Shown here: piece by piece, positions 25,307 to 34,158 of the stretch
Layout of the letters: each line of letters begins with the position of its first letter
Position numbering within the stretch: the first letter of the stretch is position 1
The notes under the pieces: generated by a model
Seen by the model: only the letters and a program-made list of their open reading frames with translations
Database searches by the model: none
What the model was told of the DNA's origin: nothing
Position numbers and translations under genes: made by a program
Assembly: GCF_900013425.1 (NCBI RefSeq)
Contig: NZ_FBXK01000005.1
Coordinates: 1-64,000, forward strand
Reading direction: 5' to 3'
Origin: Sphingobium sp. Z007
GTDB taxonomy: Bacteria > Pseudomonadota > Alphaproteobacteria > Sphingomonadales > Sphingomonadaceae
DNA: 64,000 nt

Positions 25307-26746
25307 TCAGAAGCGGAATTTCACCGCTGCGCGATAGCTCTGATATTTCACATCTTTGCGCCAGAGCGTGGTGTCGGCCGACAGGGACAGGTCGACATTG
25401 CCGGTGGTGATCGTCAGGCCGCCGCCGGCCTCGCCCCAATTCTGGTCCGAACCGCCCAGTGCAAAGGGCGCCAGGCTGCCGGTGCCACCGACCAGATTGG
25501 CCAGGAAAAAGCCCGGCTGGTCATTGAATTCATGGACGAAGTTGGCGGTCACATAGGGTTTGAACCCGCCAGTGTTGGCCTTGACCGTGGCACCCAGGCG
25601 ACCCTGCGCGCTGCGGATGGCATGGCGCTTGATCACCAACGCCGCATCGCCGCCATATTCGGCCAGGTTGCCCGAGCTGATATAGGCGCCGCGGATAGAG
25701 GCGCGCGGCACGATGCTGAAGGCGTCGCCGCCCAGCGCCTTGCTGAGGCCCAGTTCGCCCGACAGCGCCAGTTCCTGGTCGCTGCCATTGAGGGTGTAGG
25801 GGGTGACGCCGACCGCGAAGGAACGGCGCGAGCGGGTGGCGAGGGTGCCGGCGCTGGCGACGCCGTCCAGCTTGACGCCTGAGAGGTCGAAGGCGCCATA
25901 GACGGTGCCCTGATAGAGGCGCGCGCGCGCCGTGTCATTGGCGCCGGTATTGCCCTTCAGCTCGCTGAAGGAGGCAGCCAGGCCGATTACGCCATTGTCA
26001 CCGAACGCCTTTTCGACGCCTGCCGCGGCATACCAGCCATCGAACTGGTCACGGCCGATTGGGACGGCGGTGCGCATTGGCGCGCTCTTGCCGTCCAGAT
26101 AGCCGCCCGCCAGGAAGGCGCTCATATCGTCGGGCAGCACGCCTTCGCGCGTCGTCGTGTCGTCGCCGCCGCCCTGGTCCATGCCCAGGTCGATATTGTT
26201 GAGGCTGGCGGAGGCGAGCTGGATCGGCTGGCCGACCATCGTCAGCGTGCCGCCCATCGATCCGGCATCCAGCTTGGTCAGGCGATCGCGATAGAAGCGC
26301 GCCATATTGTCGTTGAGCACTTCGCCCATCGACGTCTTGAGCGCTTCGGTGCGCGGTGCCATCGCTTCGAACGTCGCCTGGACCCCGGCGACGCTCAGCA
26401 GGTCCGCTTCGCCATAAAGCGTGGCGAAACTGGCGTAGCGCGATCGGTTCTGGTCAAGCAGCTTGGCGAAGCTGGTCTGGTTCTGGGCGGCGGGATTGAC
26501 GACGGCGGCATAAAGGCCCGCGTCGATCCGCACGCTGGCCGAATTTTCGCCATAGATCAGCACCGGCTTCAGCACCGCCGACAACTGGGCCGGGGCGGTA
26601 AAGGTGCCATCGATGCCGCCTTCCGCGGTCACGAACGTATAGCGATTGCCATAGCGGATCTTAGCGCCGGCAGCCTGGCCGAAGGCGACTTGGCCGCCCA
26701 GCGCCGCAATGCCGTTGATGGGATCGCCGACCGCGAGCAGCGACAC
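25307..26746 (-). CDS. Autotransporter beta-barrel domain (carboxyl half of a frame-disrupted protein)
   Basis: The 479-residue frame ends with a typical autotransporter barrel: alternating strands from about residue 200, GWYAAAGVEKAFGDNG and SFVPRAS-like strands, and the terminal YQSYRAAVKFRF with the final phenylalanine needed for outer-membrane insertion. There is no signal peptide; the passenger lies upstream in another frame (26629-28791). In this frame the sequence can be read back to about 26815 as GGGTADQRTAAAINAAQADG, which joins naturally to the passenger. A single missing G in a GGGG run at about 26817-26820 would explain the break. The first ATG-type start here, 26746, is therefore probably not used. 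Confidence 0.85.
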   Translation of the reverse strand: MSLLAVGDPINGIAALGGQVAFGQAAGAKIRYGNRYTFVTAEGGIDGTFTAPAQLSAVLKPVLIYGENSASVRIDAGLYAAVVNPAAQNQTSFAKLLDQNRSRYASFATLYGEADLLSVAGVQATFEAMAPRTEALKTSMGEVLNDNMARFYRDRLTKLDAGSMGGTLTMVGQPIQLASASLNNIDLGMDQGGGDDTTTREGVLPDDMSAFLAGGYLDGKSAPMRTAVPIGRDQFDGWYAAAGVEKAFGDNGVIGLAASFSELKGNTGANDTARARLYQGTVYGAFDLSGVKLDGVASAGTLATRSRRSFAVGVTPYTLNGSDQELALSGELGLSKALGGDAFSIVPRASIRGAYISSGNLAEYGGDAALVIKRHAIRSAQGRLGATVKANTGGFKPYVTANFVHEFNDQPGFFLANLVGGTGSLAPFALGGSDQNWGEAGGGLTITTGNVDLSLSADTTLWRKDVKYQSYRAAVKFRF

Positions 26747-28791
26747 GTCGCCATCGGCCTGCGCCGCGTTGATCGCTGCAGCAGTGCGCTGGTCGGCCGT
26801 GCCGCCGCCATCGCCGCCCCGCCAGTGTCGGGAATTTCGCCTTCGCCGTCGTCGCCATCATCCTCCACGAATTGCGTGGCCTTGACCGCCAGCACATCCG
26901 AAACGCCGTTGGCGCCCAGATCGATCTGGAGCGTGCTGCCCGACGTGAGCAGGGCATTGCCCTCGACGCTCAGCGTGCCGATGGTGCCGACGCCGCCGGG
27001 GGCGACAGTGCCCAGGATGTTGGTGAAGAAGGGGGTGCGCAGTGTGCCGCTGCCCGAGAGCAGGCCGGTCAGGAGGAAATAGTCGCCTGGCGTTTCGATC
27101 GTGCCATTGACGTTCACCACCCCGGCCAGATGGGAAATGTCCATAAGGCTGGTCAGCGATCCGGTGGTCGTGACGTCCAGCGCCGCGCCGGTGCCAGCGA
27201 TGGTGAAGCGATCGACGGTGGCGTCGGTGTCGAGCGTGGTCTTGCCCGTGGCGCTCAGCGTCACGTCATAATAGCGGCCAATGATCCCCTGCGACGCCAA
27301 CGGGTCGATATTATTGGGGACGAAATTGGTGGCGCCGGGCAGGCCGTTGGTCAGCGTCGGGCTGGGCAGGACGGCAGCGCTGTCGCCTTCGGCCTGCGCC
27401 TCATGCTCGGCGCCGTCGAGTAGCGTGACGGTTTCGGAATTGGGGCTGCGCTCCGCGATCTCGACCTTGCCGATGGCATTGGTGCGCGTGCCCGACCCGG
27501 CCGGGGTGGCAGCCGTGCCGCCCTCCTGGGTGACGGGCTGGCCGTTGACGATCAGCGTGTTGGTGCCGACGTCGTAGCAGACATCGTCGGGGCTGTAGCA
27601 GAGCTGACCGAATTTCGACGCGCTGTCTTCGCCGAACGCGCCCGCGCCCGGTGTCGTGGGGATACCATTCACCAGTGCGCCATTGCTGTCGATGATCCGG
27701 TAATTGGGGTCAAGCGCGGTGATCCAGTGGGAGGCGTCGCTCCACTTGCCGTCGCCGGCCTTGGCGGTGGCGTAGCGATAGGGGTTATTCTGCGCGATCC
27801 AGTCCCAGAACAAATAGAGCGGCTGGTAGAAGGACGAGCCGCCATAGGAACTGGCGGGCTGTTCGAGGAAGTAGCGGCTACCGCCCGACAGCACGCCTAA
27901 TATGGTCTTTTCATCAAAGGCTTGGTCCAGGATCAGCGGGCCGCCCGAATCACCGCCGGCGGTGCTGCCTTCATTGGGCAGGGCGTCGTCCTTGAACAGG
28001 TTGAAGTCGAAGGGGTTTTCCCGCGTCGGATCGTCAAAATCCGTGTGATAGAGATTCTGGCTGTAACCACTGGCTTCGCCGAAGAGGAAGCTGTCGACAT
28101 CGTCGAGCGAGCCCAGCAAGCCCAAGAAATTTTCGGCCGTCTTGCGGCGGAAGTCGATGCCATAGCTGTTGCCGGTCGATCCACTGCCGCTGCGGCCATA
28201 GCCGGTGATGGTCACATGATAGCCGGTGCCGCTCGTCTCGCTGATGGAGGACGGGGCAGGCAGGGCGGAAAACAACATCGTCCAGGTCGGCACATCGGAT
28301 GCCGGCGTATCGAGCGTCGCCATCGCCACGTCGCCATAGAGGAAGCTAAGCGCCGGCGGGTCAAGCGAGTCGGGATGATAGGCGATGTTGTTGACGTTGT
28401 AGACGCTGAGCGCCGTGTTGGTCTGGAACCCGTTGCTAAGCCAGTCGATCAGGCCCGGCCGTGCGTTGTTCTGGAAGGCGAAGGCGACGGGCACGCCGCC
28501 ATTGACGGTGCTGTAGTCGGCCGACGTCAGGTCGTTTACGCAGTGGGCGGCAAAAATGACGGCCCGCGGGTTGATCAGCGTGCCGGTGCAGACGAAGCCG
28601 TCGTCGCGGTACATGATGCCGACGCCGTTCACGTCGCTGCCGTCGATGATGTCGGCGGGGCTCTTATCGTCGGTCGGCACGACGGCCTGCGCCATCGGTG
28701 CGACGGTAAGGGCGGCGATGGCCGCAGATGCCAGCAAGGCAGGACGACTGACGCGCGCCAACAGGCCCGCACCATTCTTGCGAATGTGCAT
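26629..28791 (-). CDS. Trypsin-like S1 serine protease passenger (amino half of a frame-disrupted autotransporter)
   Basis: From ATG 28791 the frame gives a signal peptide (PALLASAAIAALTVAPMAQA) and an S1 protease domain: catalytic His in IFAAHCVND, Asp in YGDVAMATLD, Ser in TAGGDSGGPL. A beta-helix-like stalk with TLSATGKTTLDTDATV and LSVEGNALLTSGSTLQIDL follows. After EIPDTGGAAM near 26810 the frame turns into an arginine-rich non-protein tail ending at 26629. The remaining stalk and the barrel are in the next frame. Restored, the protein would be about 1,160 residues and would display or secrete a protease at the cell surface. Confidence 0.85.
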   Translation of the reverse strand: MHIRKNGAGLLARVSRPALLASAAIAALTVAPMAQAVVPTDDKSPADIIDGSDVNGVGIMYRDDGFVCTGTLINPRAVIFAAHCVNDLTSADYSTVNGGVPVAFAFQNNARPGLIDWLSNGFQTNTALSVYNVNNIAYHPDSLDPPALSFLYGDVAMATLDTPASDVPTWTMLFSALPAPSSISETSGTGYHVTITGYGRSGSGSTGNSYGIDFRRKTAENFLGLLGSLDDVDSFLFGEASGYSQNLYHTDFDDPTRENPFDFNLFKDDALPNEGSTAGGDSGGPLILDQAFDEKTILGVLSGGSRYFLEQPASSYGGSSFYQPLYLFWDWIAQNNPYRYATAKAGDGKWSDASHWITALDPNYRIIDSNGALVNGIPTTPGAGAFGEDSASKFGQLCYSPDDVCYDVGTNTLIVNGQPVTQEGGTAATPAGSGTRTNAIGKVEIAERSPNSETVTLLDGAEHEAQAEGDSAAVLPSPTLTNGLPGATNFVPNNIDPLASQGIIGRYYDVTLSATGKTTLDTDATVDRFTIAGTGAALDVTTTGSLTSLMDISHLAGVVNVNGTIETPGDYFLLTGLLSGSGTLRTPFFTNILGTVAPGGVGTIGTLSVEGNALLTSGSTLQIDLGANGVSDVLAVKATQFVEDDGDDGEGEIPDTGGAAMAAARPTSALLQRSTRRRPMATCRCSRSAIPSTALRRWAAKSPSARLPALRSAMAIAIRS

Positions 28792-29125
28792 GATGTAAAC
28801 TCCCCAAAGACCGATCGGGAAGCTAATCCACTGTATTGTCCAAGACAATCGGGCAATCATGAAAACCTGTGTCATGTATCCAAAACATCACAGCATGTCT
28901 GTTTTGTCCTAACGGCAATGGCCTCGACCAGGCGATCTTGTTCTTTGCTGATCCGAAACGAACCTGCTTTTGCGGGGGTGTGCGAGCTTTATCCTTAATC
29001 CTTCTTAAGACTTGCGCCTGCGGCCGTGCTGGCCGCGCCTTGCGCAACGCCCCATATCTGCTTAAGCATGGGAGCAAGTTCCGGTCGCCCTTTGGCGGCT
29101 GGCGATTATAGAAGCGAGTTACGGC
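28792..29125. other. Divergent region between the autotransporter and ppx genes
   Basis: No gene is supported. A palindrome ATTGTC-CAA-GACAAT (28835-28849) lies 44 bp upstream of the protease start and could be an operator. The part around 28850-28910 is AT-richer than the surroundings, as expected for the promoter region of one or both divergent genes. Confidence 0.4.
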
Positions 29126-30247
29126 ATGGTGCAGCAGAGCCGCCCATCGCCGCAGAGTTCCGGCCCGGCCGGCCGTTATGCGGGCAAGCGCGCCCGTCCC
29201 GGTCCGGGCGATGGGAGCAAGGCTGCGGCCATTCCGCCCCCGTCGACGCAACGGGGTTTTCCGCCCCATGGCGCGCGCGAGCGTCGATCCTATGCCGCGA
29301 TCGACCTGGGCACCAATAATTGTCGCTTGCTGATCGCCAAGCCATCCGCCGACGGCTTCATCGTCATCGACGCCTTTTCGCGTATCGTCCGGTTGGGCGA
29401 GGGGCTGGCCGCCACCGGCCGGATCAGCGATGCGGCGATCGACCGTGCGATCGCGGCGCTGTCCGTCTGCGCCGACAAGCTGAAGCGTCGGCATGTGACG
29501 CTGGCCCGATCCGTGGCGACCGAAGCCTGCCGCCGGGCGTCGAATGGGACGGAATTCATCCAGCGCGTCTATCGCGAGACGGGCATCGCGCTCGACATCA
29601 TCAGTGCGCAGGAGGAAGCGCGGCTGGCGGTGCTGGGGTGCCATGCGTTGCTGGAGCCGGGCGACGGGCCGGCTTTGATCTTCGACATTGGCGGCGGATC
29701 GACCGAACTGGTGCTGGTCGATTCCAGCGGATCGGCCGGTGCGCCGCGGATCGTCGATTGGGTGAGCGCCCCCTGGGGCGTGGTGTCGCTGACCGAGAGC
29801 GAGGCGTTCGATCATGGCGATAGGGCGGAACGGCTGGCCGCCTATGACCGGATGCGCGCGCGGGTGAGCGAGGCTTTCGCGCCGCTCGCCCGGCGCCTGC
29901 CACAGGGGGCGGAGGATATCCGCCTGCTCGGCACATCGGGCACGGTAACGACGTTGGCCAGCCTGCACCTCAACCTGCCACGCTACGACAGGCAGGCGAT
30001 CGACGGGCTGATCGTGCCGTGCGAATCGATGCGCGCCATTTCGCAGCGGCTCTCCACCATGGCGCTGGCGGAGCGGCAGAAGCTACCATGCATCGGCACC
30101 GAGCGCGCCGACCTGGTGGTGGCGGGCTGCGCCATATTGGAATCGATCCTCGACATCTGGCCGGCCGCGCGACTGGGCGTGGCCGATCGGGGGATTCGCG
30201 AAGGCATATTGCGCGGCCTGATGGACCGCGACGGAGGCATGATGTGA
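29126..30247 (+). CDS. Ppx/GppA exopolyphosphatase/guanosine pentaphosphatase family protein
   Basis: A 373-residue member of the ASKHA phosphotransferase fold. The phosphate-binding motifs are YAAIDLGTNNCRLLIA (about residues 56-71) and LIFDIGGGSTELVLVD (about 185-200), with LLGTSGTVTTLA later. The first 50 residues are a proline/arginine-rich extension without structure; a later start is possible but no better one is evident. The enzyme should cut phosphate from polyphosphate or pppGpp. It overlaps the rlmE start by the GTGA junction, so the two are translationally coupled. Confidence 0.9.
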   Translation: MVQQSRPSPQSSGPAGRYAGKRARPGPGDGSKAAAIPPPSTQRGFPPHGARERRSYAAIDLGTNNCRLLIAKPSADGFIVIDAFSRIVRLGEGLAATGRISDAAIDRAIAALSVCADKLKRRHVTLARSVATEACRRASNGTEFIQRVYRETGIALDIISAQEEARLAVLGCHALLEPGDGPALIFDIGGGSTELVLVDSSGSAGAPRIVDWVSAPWGVVSLTESEAFDHGDRAERLAAYDRMRARVSEAFAPLARRLPQGAEDIRLLGTSGTVTTLASLHLNLPRYDRQAIDGLIVPCESMRAISQRLSTMALAERQKLPCIGTERADLVVAGCAILESILDIWPAARLGVADRGIREGILRGLMDRDGGMM

Positions 30248-30948
30248 GGGGCGCTGGCGCAGGCAGGGTGCGGGTCAAGACCGCCAAGGGGCGCACGGCG
30301 CAGTCGGTGCGCTGGCTGGAGCGGCATCTGAACGATCCCTATGTCAAAAAGGCGAAGGCGGAAGGGTGGCGCAGCCGCGCCGCGTTCAAGCTGATCGAGC
30401 TGGACGAAAAATTTCACTTCATAAAGGGATCGAAGGCGGTCGTGGACCTTGGCGTTGCGCCCGGCGGTTGGGCACAGGTGGTGCGCAAGCTGGCGCCCAA
30501 GGCGGCCGTGGTGGGCATCGACCTGTTGCCGGTGGACCCGATCGGGGGCGTGACCCTGTTCGAAATGGATTTCATGGACGACAAGGCGCCGCAGATGCTG
30601 TGCGATGCGTTGGGCGATGCGCCGGACCTGGTGATTTCCGACATGGCGGCCAATACGGTCGGCCATGCCGCGACCGACCATCTGCGCACCATGGGCCTGG
30701 TCGAGGCCGCAGCCTGGTTCGCGGTGGAGAATCTGCGCAAGGGCGGGACGTTTGTGGCCAAGGTGTTCGCGGGCGGGACCGACGGCGAGCTGCTGGTGCT
30801 GCTCAAGAAGAATTTCACGACGATCAAGCACGCCAAGCCGCCGGCCAGCCGCAAGGGCAGCGTCGAATGGTATGTTGTGGCGCAGGGGTTCAAAGGGCGG
30901 CCGGACGAGCCTGCAAGGGGCCGGGCCGGAGAGCCGATAGAAGAATAG
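30244..30948 (+). CDS. rlmE: 23S rRNA (uridine-2552-2'-O)-methyltransferase
   Basis: A 234-residue FtsJ-type enzyme that methylates U2552 in the A loop of 23S rRNA late in large-subunit assembly. The catalytic K-D-K-E residues are visible in RSRAAFKL, LVISDMAANTVG, FVAKVFAGG and SVEWYVV, and the AdoMet site in VVDLGVAPGGWAQV. GTG 30244 is chosen because it overlaps the ppx stop. The frame remains open further upstream, but that sequence is antisense-like in composition and not conserved. Confidence 0.93.
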   Translation: MRGAGAGRVRVKTAKGRTAQSVRWLERHLNDPYVKKAKAEGWRSRAAFKLIELDEKFHFIKGSKAVVDLGVAPGGWAQVVRKLAPKAAVVGIDLLPVDPIGGVTLFEMDFMDDKAPQMLCDALGDAPDLVISDMAANTVGHAATDHLRTMGLVEAAAWFAVENLRKGGTFVAKVFAGGTDGELLVLLKKNFTTIKHAKPPASRKGSVEWYVVAQGFKGRPDEPARGRAGEPIEE

Positions 30949-30991
30949 TTCAGTGATGGACTGACGGGGCAGCGGAGAAACGGGGGCATTT

Positions 30992-32500
30992 TTGGTCGCA
31001 ACGGTATCGACGGTCGCCTATTTGGGGCTGGAGGCGCGCGCCGTAGAGGTGCAGTGCCAGCTGGTGCCGGGCCTTCCCAATTTCATCCTGGTCGGCCTGC
31101 CCGACAAGGCGGTGGCCGAAAGCCGCGAGCGGGTGCGTAACGCCATCGCCGCGATCGGCCTGTCGTTGCCGCCCAAGCGGATCACGGTGAACCTGTCGCC
31201 CGCCGACCTGCCCAAGGAGGGATCGCATTTCGACTTGCCGATCGCGCTGGCTTTGCTGGGCGCGATGGGGGTGATCGATGCCGAGACGCTGGCGGGCTAT
31301 GTGGTCGTGGGCGAGCTGGGACTGGATGGGCGGACGGCGCCCTCGCCCGGCGTGCTGCTGGCGGCGCTCCATGCAGGCGAACAGGAAATGGGGCTGGTCT
31401 GCCCGGTCGCGCAGGGGGCCGAGGCCGCCTGGGCCGGGGAGGTCGAGGTCGTCGCTGCGCCGGATTTGCTGAGTTTGCTCAACCATTTTAAGGGAACGTC
31501 GGCCTTGTCGGCGCCGCAACCGGGCGTGGTGGAAGCGCCGGTGCGCGGCGCGGACCTGAAACAGGTCAAGGGGCAGGAGGTCGCCAAGCGCGCGCTGGAG
31601 ATTGCGGCGGCGGGCGGGCATAATCTGCTGATGGTCGGGCCGCCGGGCGCGGGCAAATCGCTGATGGCAAGCTGCCTGCCGGGGATATTGCCCGACATGA
31701 CGCCGTCCGAGGCGCTGGAAAGCTCGATGGTGGCGAGCGTCGCGGGCACGCTGGAGGGCGGACGGATCAGCCGGGCGCGGCCGTTCCGCAATCCGCATCA
31801 TAGTGCGTCGATGGCGGCTTTGGTCGGCGGGGGCCTCAAGGCACGGCCGGGCGAGGTCAGCATGGCGCATCTGGGCGTGCTGTTTCTGGACGAACTGCCG
31901 GAGTTTCAGCGGACCGTGCTCGATTCGCTGCGCCAGCCGCTGGAGACGGGGGAGGTGACGGTGGCGCGGGCCAATGCGCATGTGACCTTCCCGGCGCGGG
32001 TACAATTGATCGCGGCGATGAACCCGTGCCGCTGCGGGCATCTGGGCGATCCGGCGCTGGCCTGCTCGCGCGCGCCGCGCTGCGCGGCGGATTATCAGGC
32101 CAAGGTGTCGGGTCCGCTGCTCGACCGTATCGACCTGCATGTCGAGGTGCAGGCGGTGACGGCCGCCGACCTGGTGCTGCCGCCGCCCGCCGAAGGATCG
32201 GCCGAGGTCGCGGCGCGGGTTGCGGCAGCGCGCAGCGTGCAGACCGCGCGCTATGCCGGGACCAAGACGCGCACCAATGCCGAGGTGGATGGCGAGCGGC
32301 TGGAGCAGGTCGCCGGGCCGGACGAGCCGGGGCGGCAATTATTGGCACAGGCGGCCGCGGCGATGAAGCTGTCGGCGCGCGGCTATACGCGCGTGCTGCG
32401 CGTGGCGCGCACCATCGCCGACCTGGCGGGCGCGGAACGGGTCGGGCGGGTGCATGTGGCGGAGGCGCTGAGCTATCGGCGAAGGGCACCGGTGAATTGA
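30992..32500 (+). CDS. comM: YifB/ComM family Mg-chelatase-like AAA ATPase
   Basis: A 502-residue protein with TTG start. It has the ChlI amino domain (TVAYLGLEARAVEVQCQLVP, PDLPKEGSHFDLPIALAL-like), Walker A GPPGAGKSLMA, the Walker B segment LGVLFLDELPEF and the carboxyl Mg-chelatase domain with ARGYTRVLRVARTIADL. ComM hexamers drive branch migration during integration of transformed DNA in Gram-negative bacteria. It is 43 bp after rlmE on the same strand. Confidence 0.93.
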   Translation: MVATVSTVAYLGLEARAVEVQCQLVPGLPNFILVGLPDKAVAESRERVRNAIAAIGLSLPPKRITVNLSPADLPKEGSHFDLPIALALLGAMGVIDAETLAGYVVVGELGLDGRTAPSPGVLLAALHAGEQEMGLVCPVAQGAEAAWAGEVEVVAAPDLLSLLNHFKGTSALSAPQPGVVEAPVRGADLKQVKGQEVAKRALEIAAAGGHNLLMVGPPGAGKSLMASCLPGILPDMTPSEALESSMVASVAGTLEGGRISRARPFRNPHHSASMAALVGGGLKARPGEVSMAHLGVLFLDELPEFQRTVLDSLRQPLETGEVTVARANAHVTFPARVQLIAAMNPCRCGHLGDPALACSRAPRCAADYQAKVSGPLLDRIDLHVEVQAVTAADLVLPPPAEGSAEVAARVAAARSVQTARYAGTKTRTNAEVDGERLEQVAGPDEPGRQLLAQAAAAMKLSARGYTRVLRVARTIADLAGAERVGRVHVAEALSYRRRAPVN

Positions 32501-32562
32501 GGAGGTGGTTGTGGATGGAAGCGGGTGCTAGCAGACCTTGGAAGCTATGCTAAAGCTATCTC

Positions 32563-33060
32563 ATGGGATTTAGCGACGCCTATGGTGACAGAAGTTTTAA
32601 GTTACTGCTTCTTGCAGGACCGATCTTGACTATGGGGGGCATTGTTGGCTGGAGTTTTACCCGACCACCTCCGATCCCTGATCCAGATGTAAAATGGAGC
32701 TTTGGCTGCTACGTTTCAAAGAGCGCCCCTCCAATTCTACTTAATTATGCTGGTTTCCATGCCGTCCAAAAGAGTGAGCTAACGCTGCCTTTCAAACTCG
32801 TTCGGAGCAAAATGGGCATAGTGCTGTCGATCAAAGCTCCTTTGAACTTGGCAAGAGAACAAGATGGATACCGGTATTACGTGGCAGATCGTAAGGGCGG
32901 ACTATCCTTGAGTTTCTATAAAATCGACGGGGACCGTAGCTACGGTATTTTCGATGAAAGCCACCTCTTTCGCTTTCAAATCTACGCTGACGATCGCACT
33001 ATCATGAGCTACGAACGTGCGAATAACACTCGGTGCGACCAAAAGCAGACACTCGGATAA
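32563..33060 (+). CDS. Hypothetical protein with one transmembrane helix
   Basis: A 165-residue protein with one membrane helix LLLLAGPILTMGGIVGWSF (about 14-32), a proline-rich linker PPPIPDPDV and a soluble beta-rich domain containing DGYRYYVADRKGGLSLSFY. The codon use is clearly richer in A and T than that of comM, pointing to acquired DNA. It lies between comM and an IS66 element. No family is recognised. Confidence 0.6.
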   Translation: MGFSDAYGDRSFKLLLLAGPILTMGGIVGWSFTRPPPIPDPDVKWSFGCYVSKSAPPILLNYAGFHAVQKSELTLPFKLVRSKMGIVLSIKAPLNLAREQDGYRYYVADRKGGLSLSFYKIDGDRSYGIFDESHLFRFQIYADDRTIMSYERANNTRCDQKQTLG

Positions 33061-33245
33061 CCATCTGTGGACGCCCCGCGCGACGCAAGCGGTAATTTGG
33101 AGTATTTGGCGCGTAGTCGGATGCTGCCATCTGTCCGGCCTCTGATGCAGCGATGAAGGCTGCGGGCCCGTATGGGAGTTCGCGGATCGGAACCACATCA
33201 CCCTAAGCGTGCTGATGAAGCACGGTGGTTAGCCCTGGTTCTTCC
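33061..33245. other. Non-coding stretch flanking the IS66 insertion
   Basis: This 185-bp stretch contains no supported gene. It looks like degraded sequence, possibly a transposase remnant (short translated pieces such as NHITLSVLMKHGG). It ends with GTTCTTCC (33238-33245), the left copy of the target-site duplication. Confidence 0.4.
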
Positions 33246-33382
33246 GTAAGCGGGGTCTGACGGCCGCCTTGCATGCCGGGCATTCGCCGGGATGATTGCC
33301 GCTCTTTGAGCGGGGGTGGCGGGTGTCGGACGAGATCGGGGATTCAGCGAGCTGTGCAGCGACTACTCATACGAGCGGTCGT

Positions 33383-33763
33383 ATGAGTAGTCGGATAGAA
33401 GTCGTTAGCCGCGTGTCGGGCCGGCGGCGCTGGACGGTGGATCAGAAGCTGGCCGTGCTGCGGGATGCATTTGGCCCGGAGGGCTGCGTGCGCGCGGCCT
33501 GTGAACGCCATGATGTCGGCAGCGGCTCGATCTACACATGGCGGCGACAGGCGATGTCCGGTGAGCTTGCCGGGGTTCGCAAGCTGCCCGAGCCAGCCTT
33601 CGCTGAGGTCCGGATCAGCGAGCCGCCAGCGTTGCCCGCTCCCATTGCACCGCTCGTCCCCGGCTTGATCGGGATCGAGTTGCCTTCGGGTATCAGGGTG
33701 AGCGTGGATGCCACGGTCGATGCCGATGCCCTGTCGCGGGTGATCGGTATCCTGACACGATGA
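33383..33763 (+). CDS. tnpA: IS66 family accessory protein TnpA
   Basis: A 126-residue protein from ATG 33383, start of the IS66 operon. It has a helix-turn-helix (WTVDQKLAVLRDAF and RHDVGSGSIYTWRRQ, residues 13-52) of the IS3/IS66 orfA type and a proline-rich carboxyl part with LPSGIRVSVDATVDADAL. TnpA is an accessory protein required for IS66 transposition. It overlaps tnpB by the ATGA junction. Confidence 0.9.
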   Translation: MSSRIEVVSRVSGRRRWTVDQKLAVLRDAFGPEGCVRAACERHDVGSGSIYTWRRQAMSGELAGVRKLPEPAFAEVRISEPPALPAPIAPLVPGLIGIELPSGIRVSVDATVDADALSRVIGILTR

Positions 33764-34107
33764 TCCCGCTGCCACCATCGACGCGAATATTCCTGGCCTG
33801 CGGCGCGACAGACATGCGCAAGGGTTTTGACGGCCTTGCCGTGATGACGCAGCAGGTCCTGGAGCAAAGCCCGCATTCCGGCGCGCTATTCGCCTTTCGC
33901 GGCAAGCGCGGCGATCTGGTGAAGCTGCTCTGGTATGACGGCCAGGGCATGTGCCTGTTTTCCAAGCGGATGGACCGGGGGCGCTTTGTGTGGCCGTCGA
34001 CCAAGACGGGGTCGGTGGTGATGACGGCGGCGCAGCTTTCGATGCTCTTGGAAGGCATCGACTGGCGGCGACCTGAACGCACTTTCACTCCTTCACTGGC
34101 GGGGTAA
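33760..34107 (+). CDS. tnpB: IS66 family accessory protein TnpB
   Basis: A 115-residue protein with the family signature IFLACGATDMRKGFDGLA (residues 8-25), then GALFAFRGKRGDLVKLLWYD. TnpB is an essential accessory factor in IS66 transposition, with no relation to the RNA-guided TnpB of IS200/IS605. It overlaps tnpA by 4 bp and precedes tnpC by about 50 bp. Confidence 0.93.
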   Translation: MIPLPPSTRIFLACGATDMRKGFDGLAVMTQQVLEQSPHSGALFAFRGKRGDLVKLLWYDGQGMCLFSKRMDRGRFVWPSTKTGSVVMTAAQLSMLLEGIDWRRPERTFTPSLAG

Positions 34108-34158
34108 AACGCCCATTTTCTGGTGCTTTTATTAGCGTTTCGACCATCGATCTGCTAT

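Noticed and set aside
30019..30243. Upstream extension of the rlmE frame
   Set aside because: It overlaps ppx/gppA and reads as arginine-rich shadow sequence; the GTG at 30244 coupled to the ppx stop fits the family length.
33002..33196. Short minus-strand frame left of IS66
   Set aside because: It overlaps the end of the hypothetical gene and has no start signal. At most it is a decayed transposase fragment.
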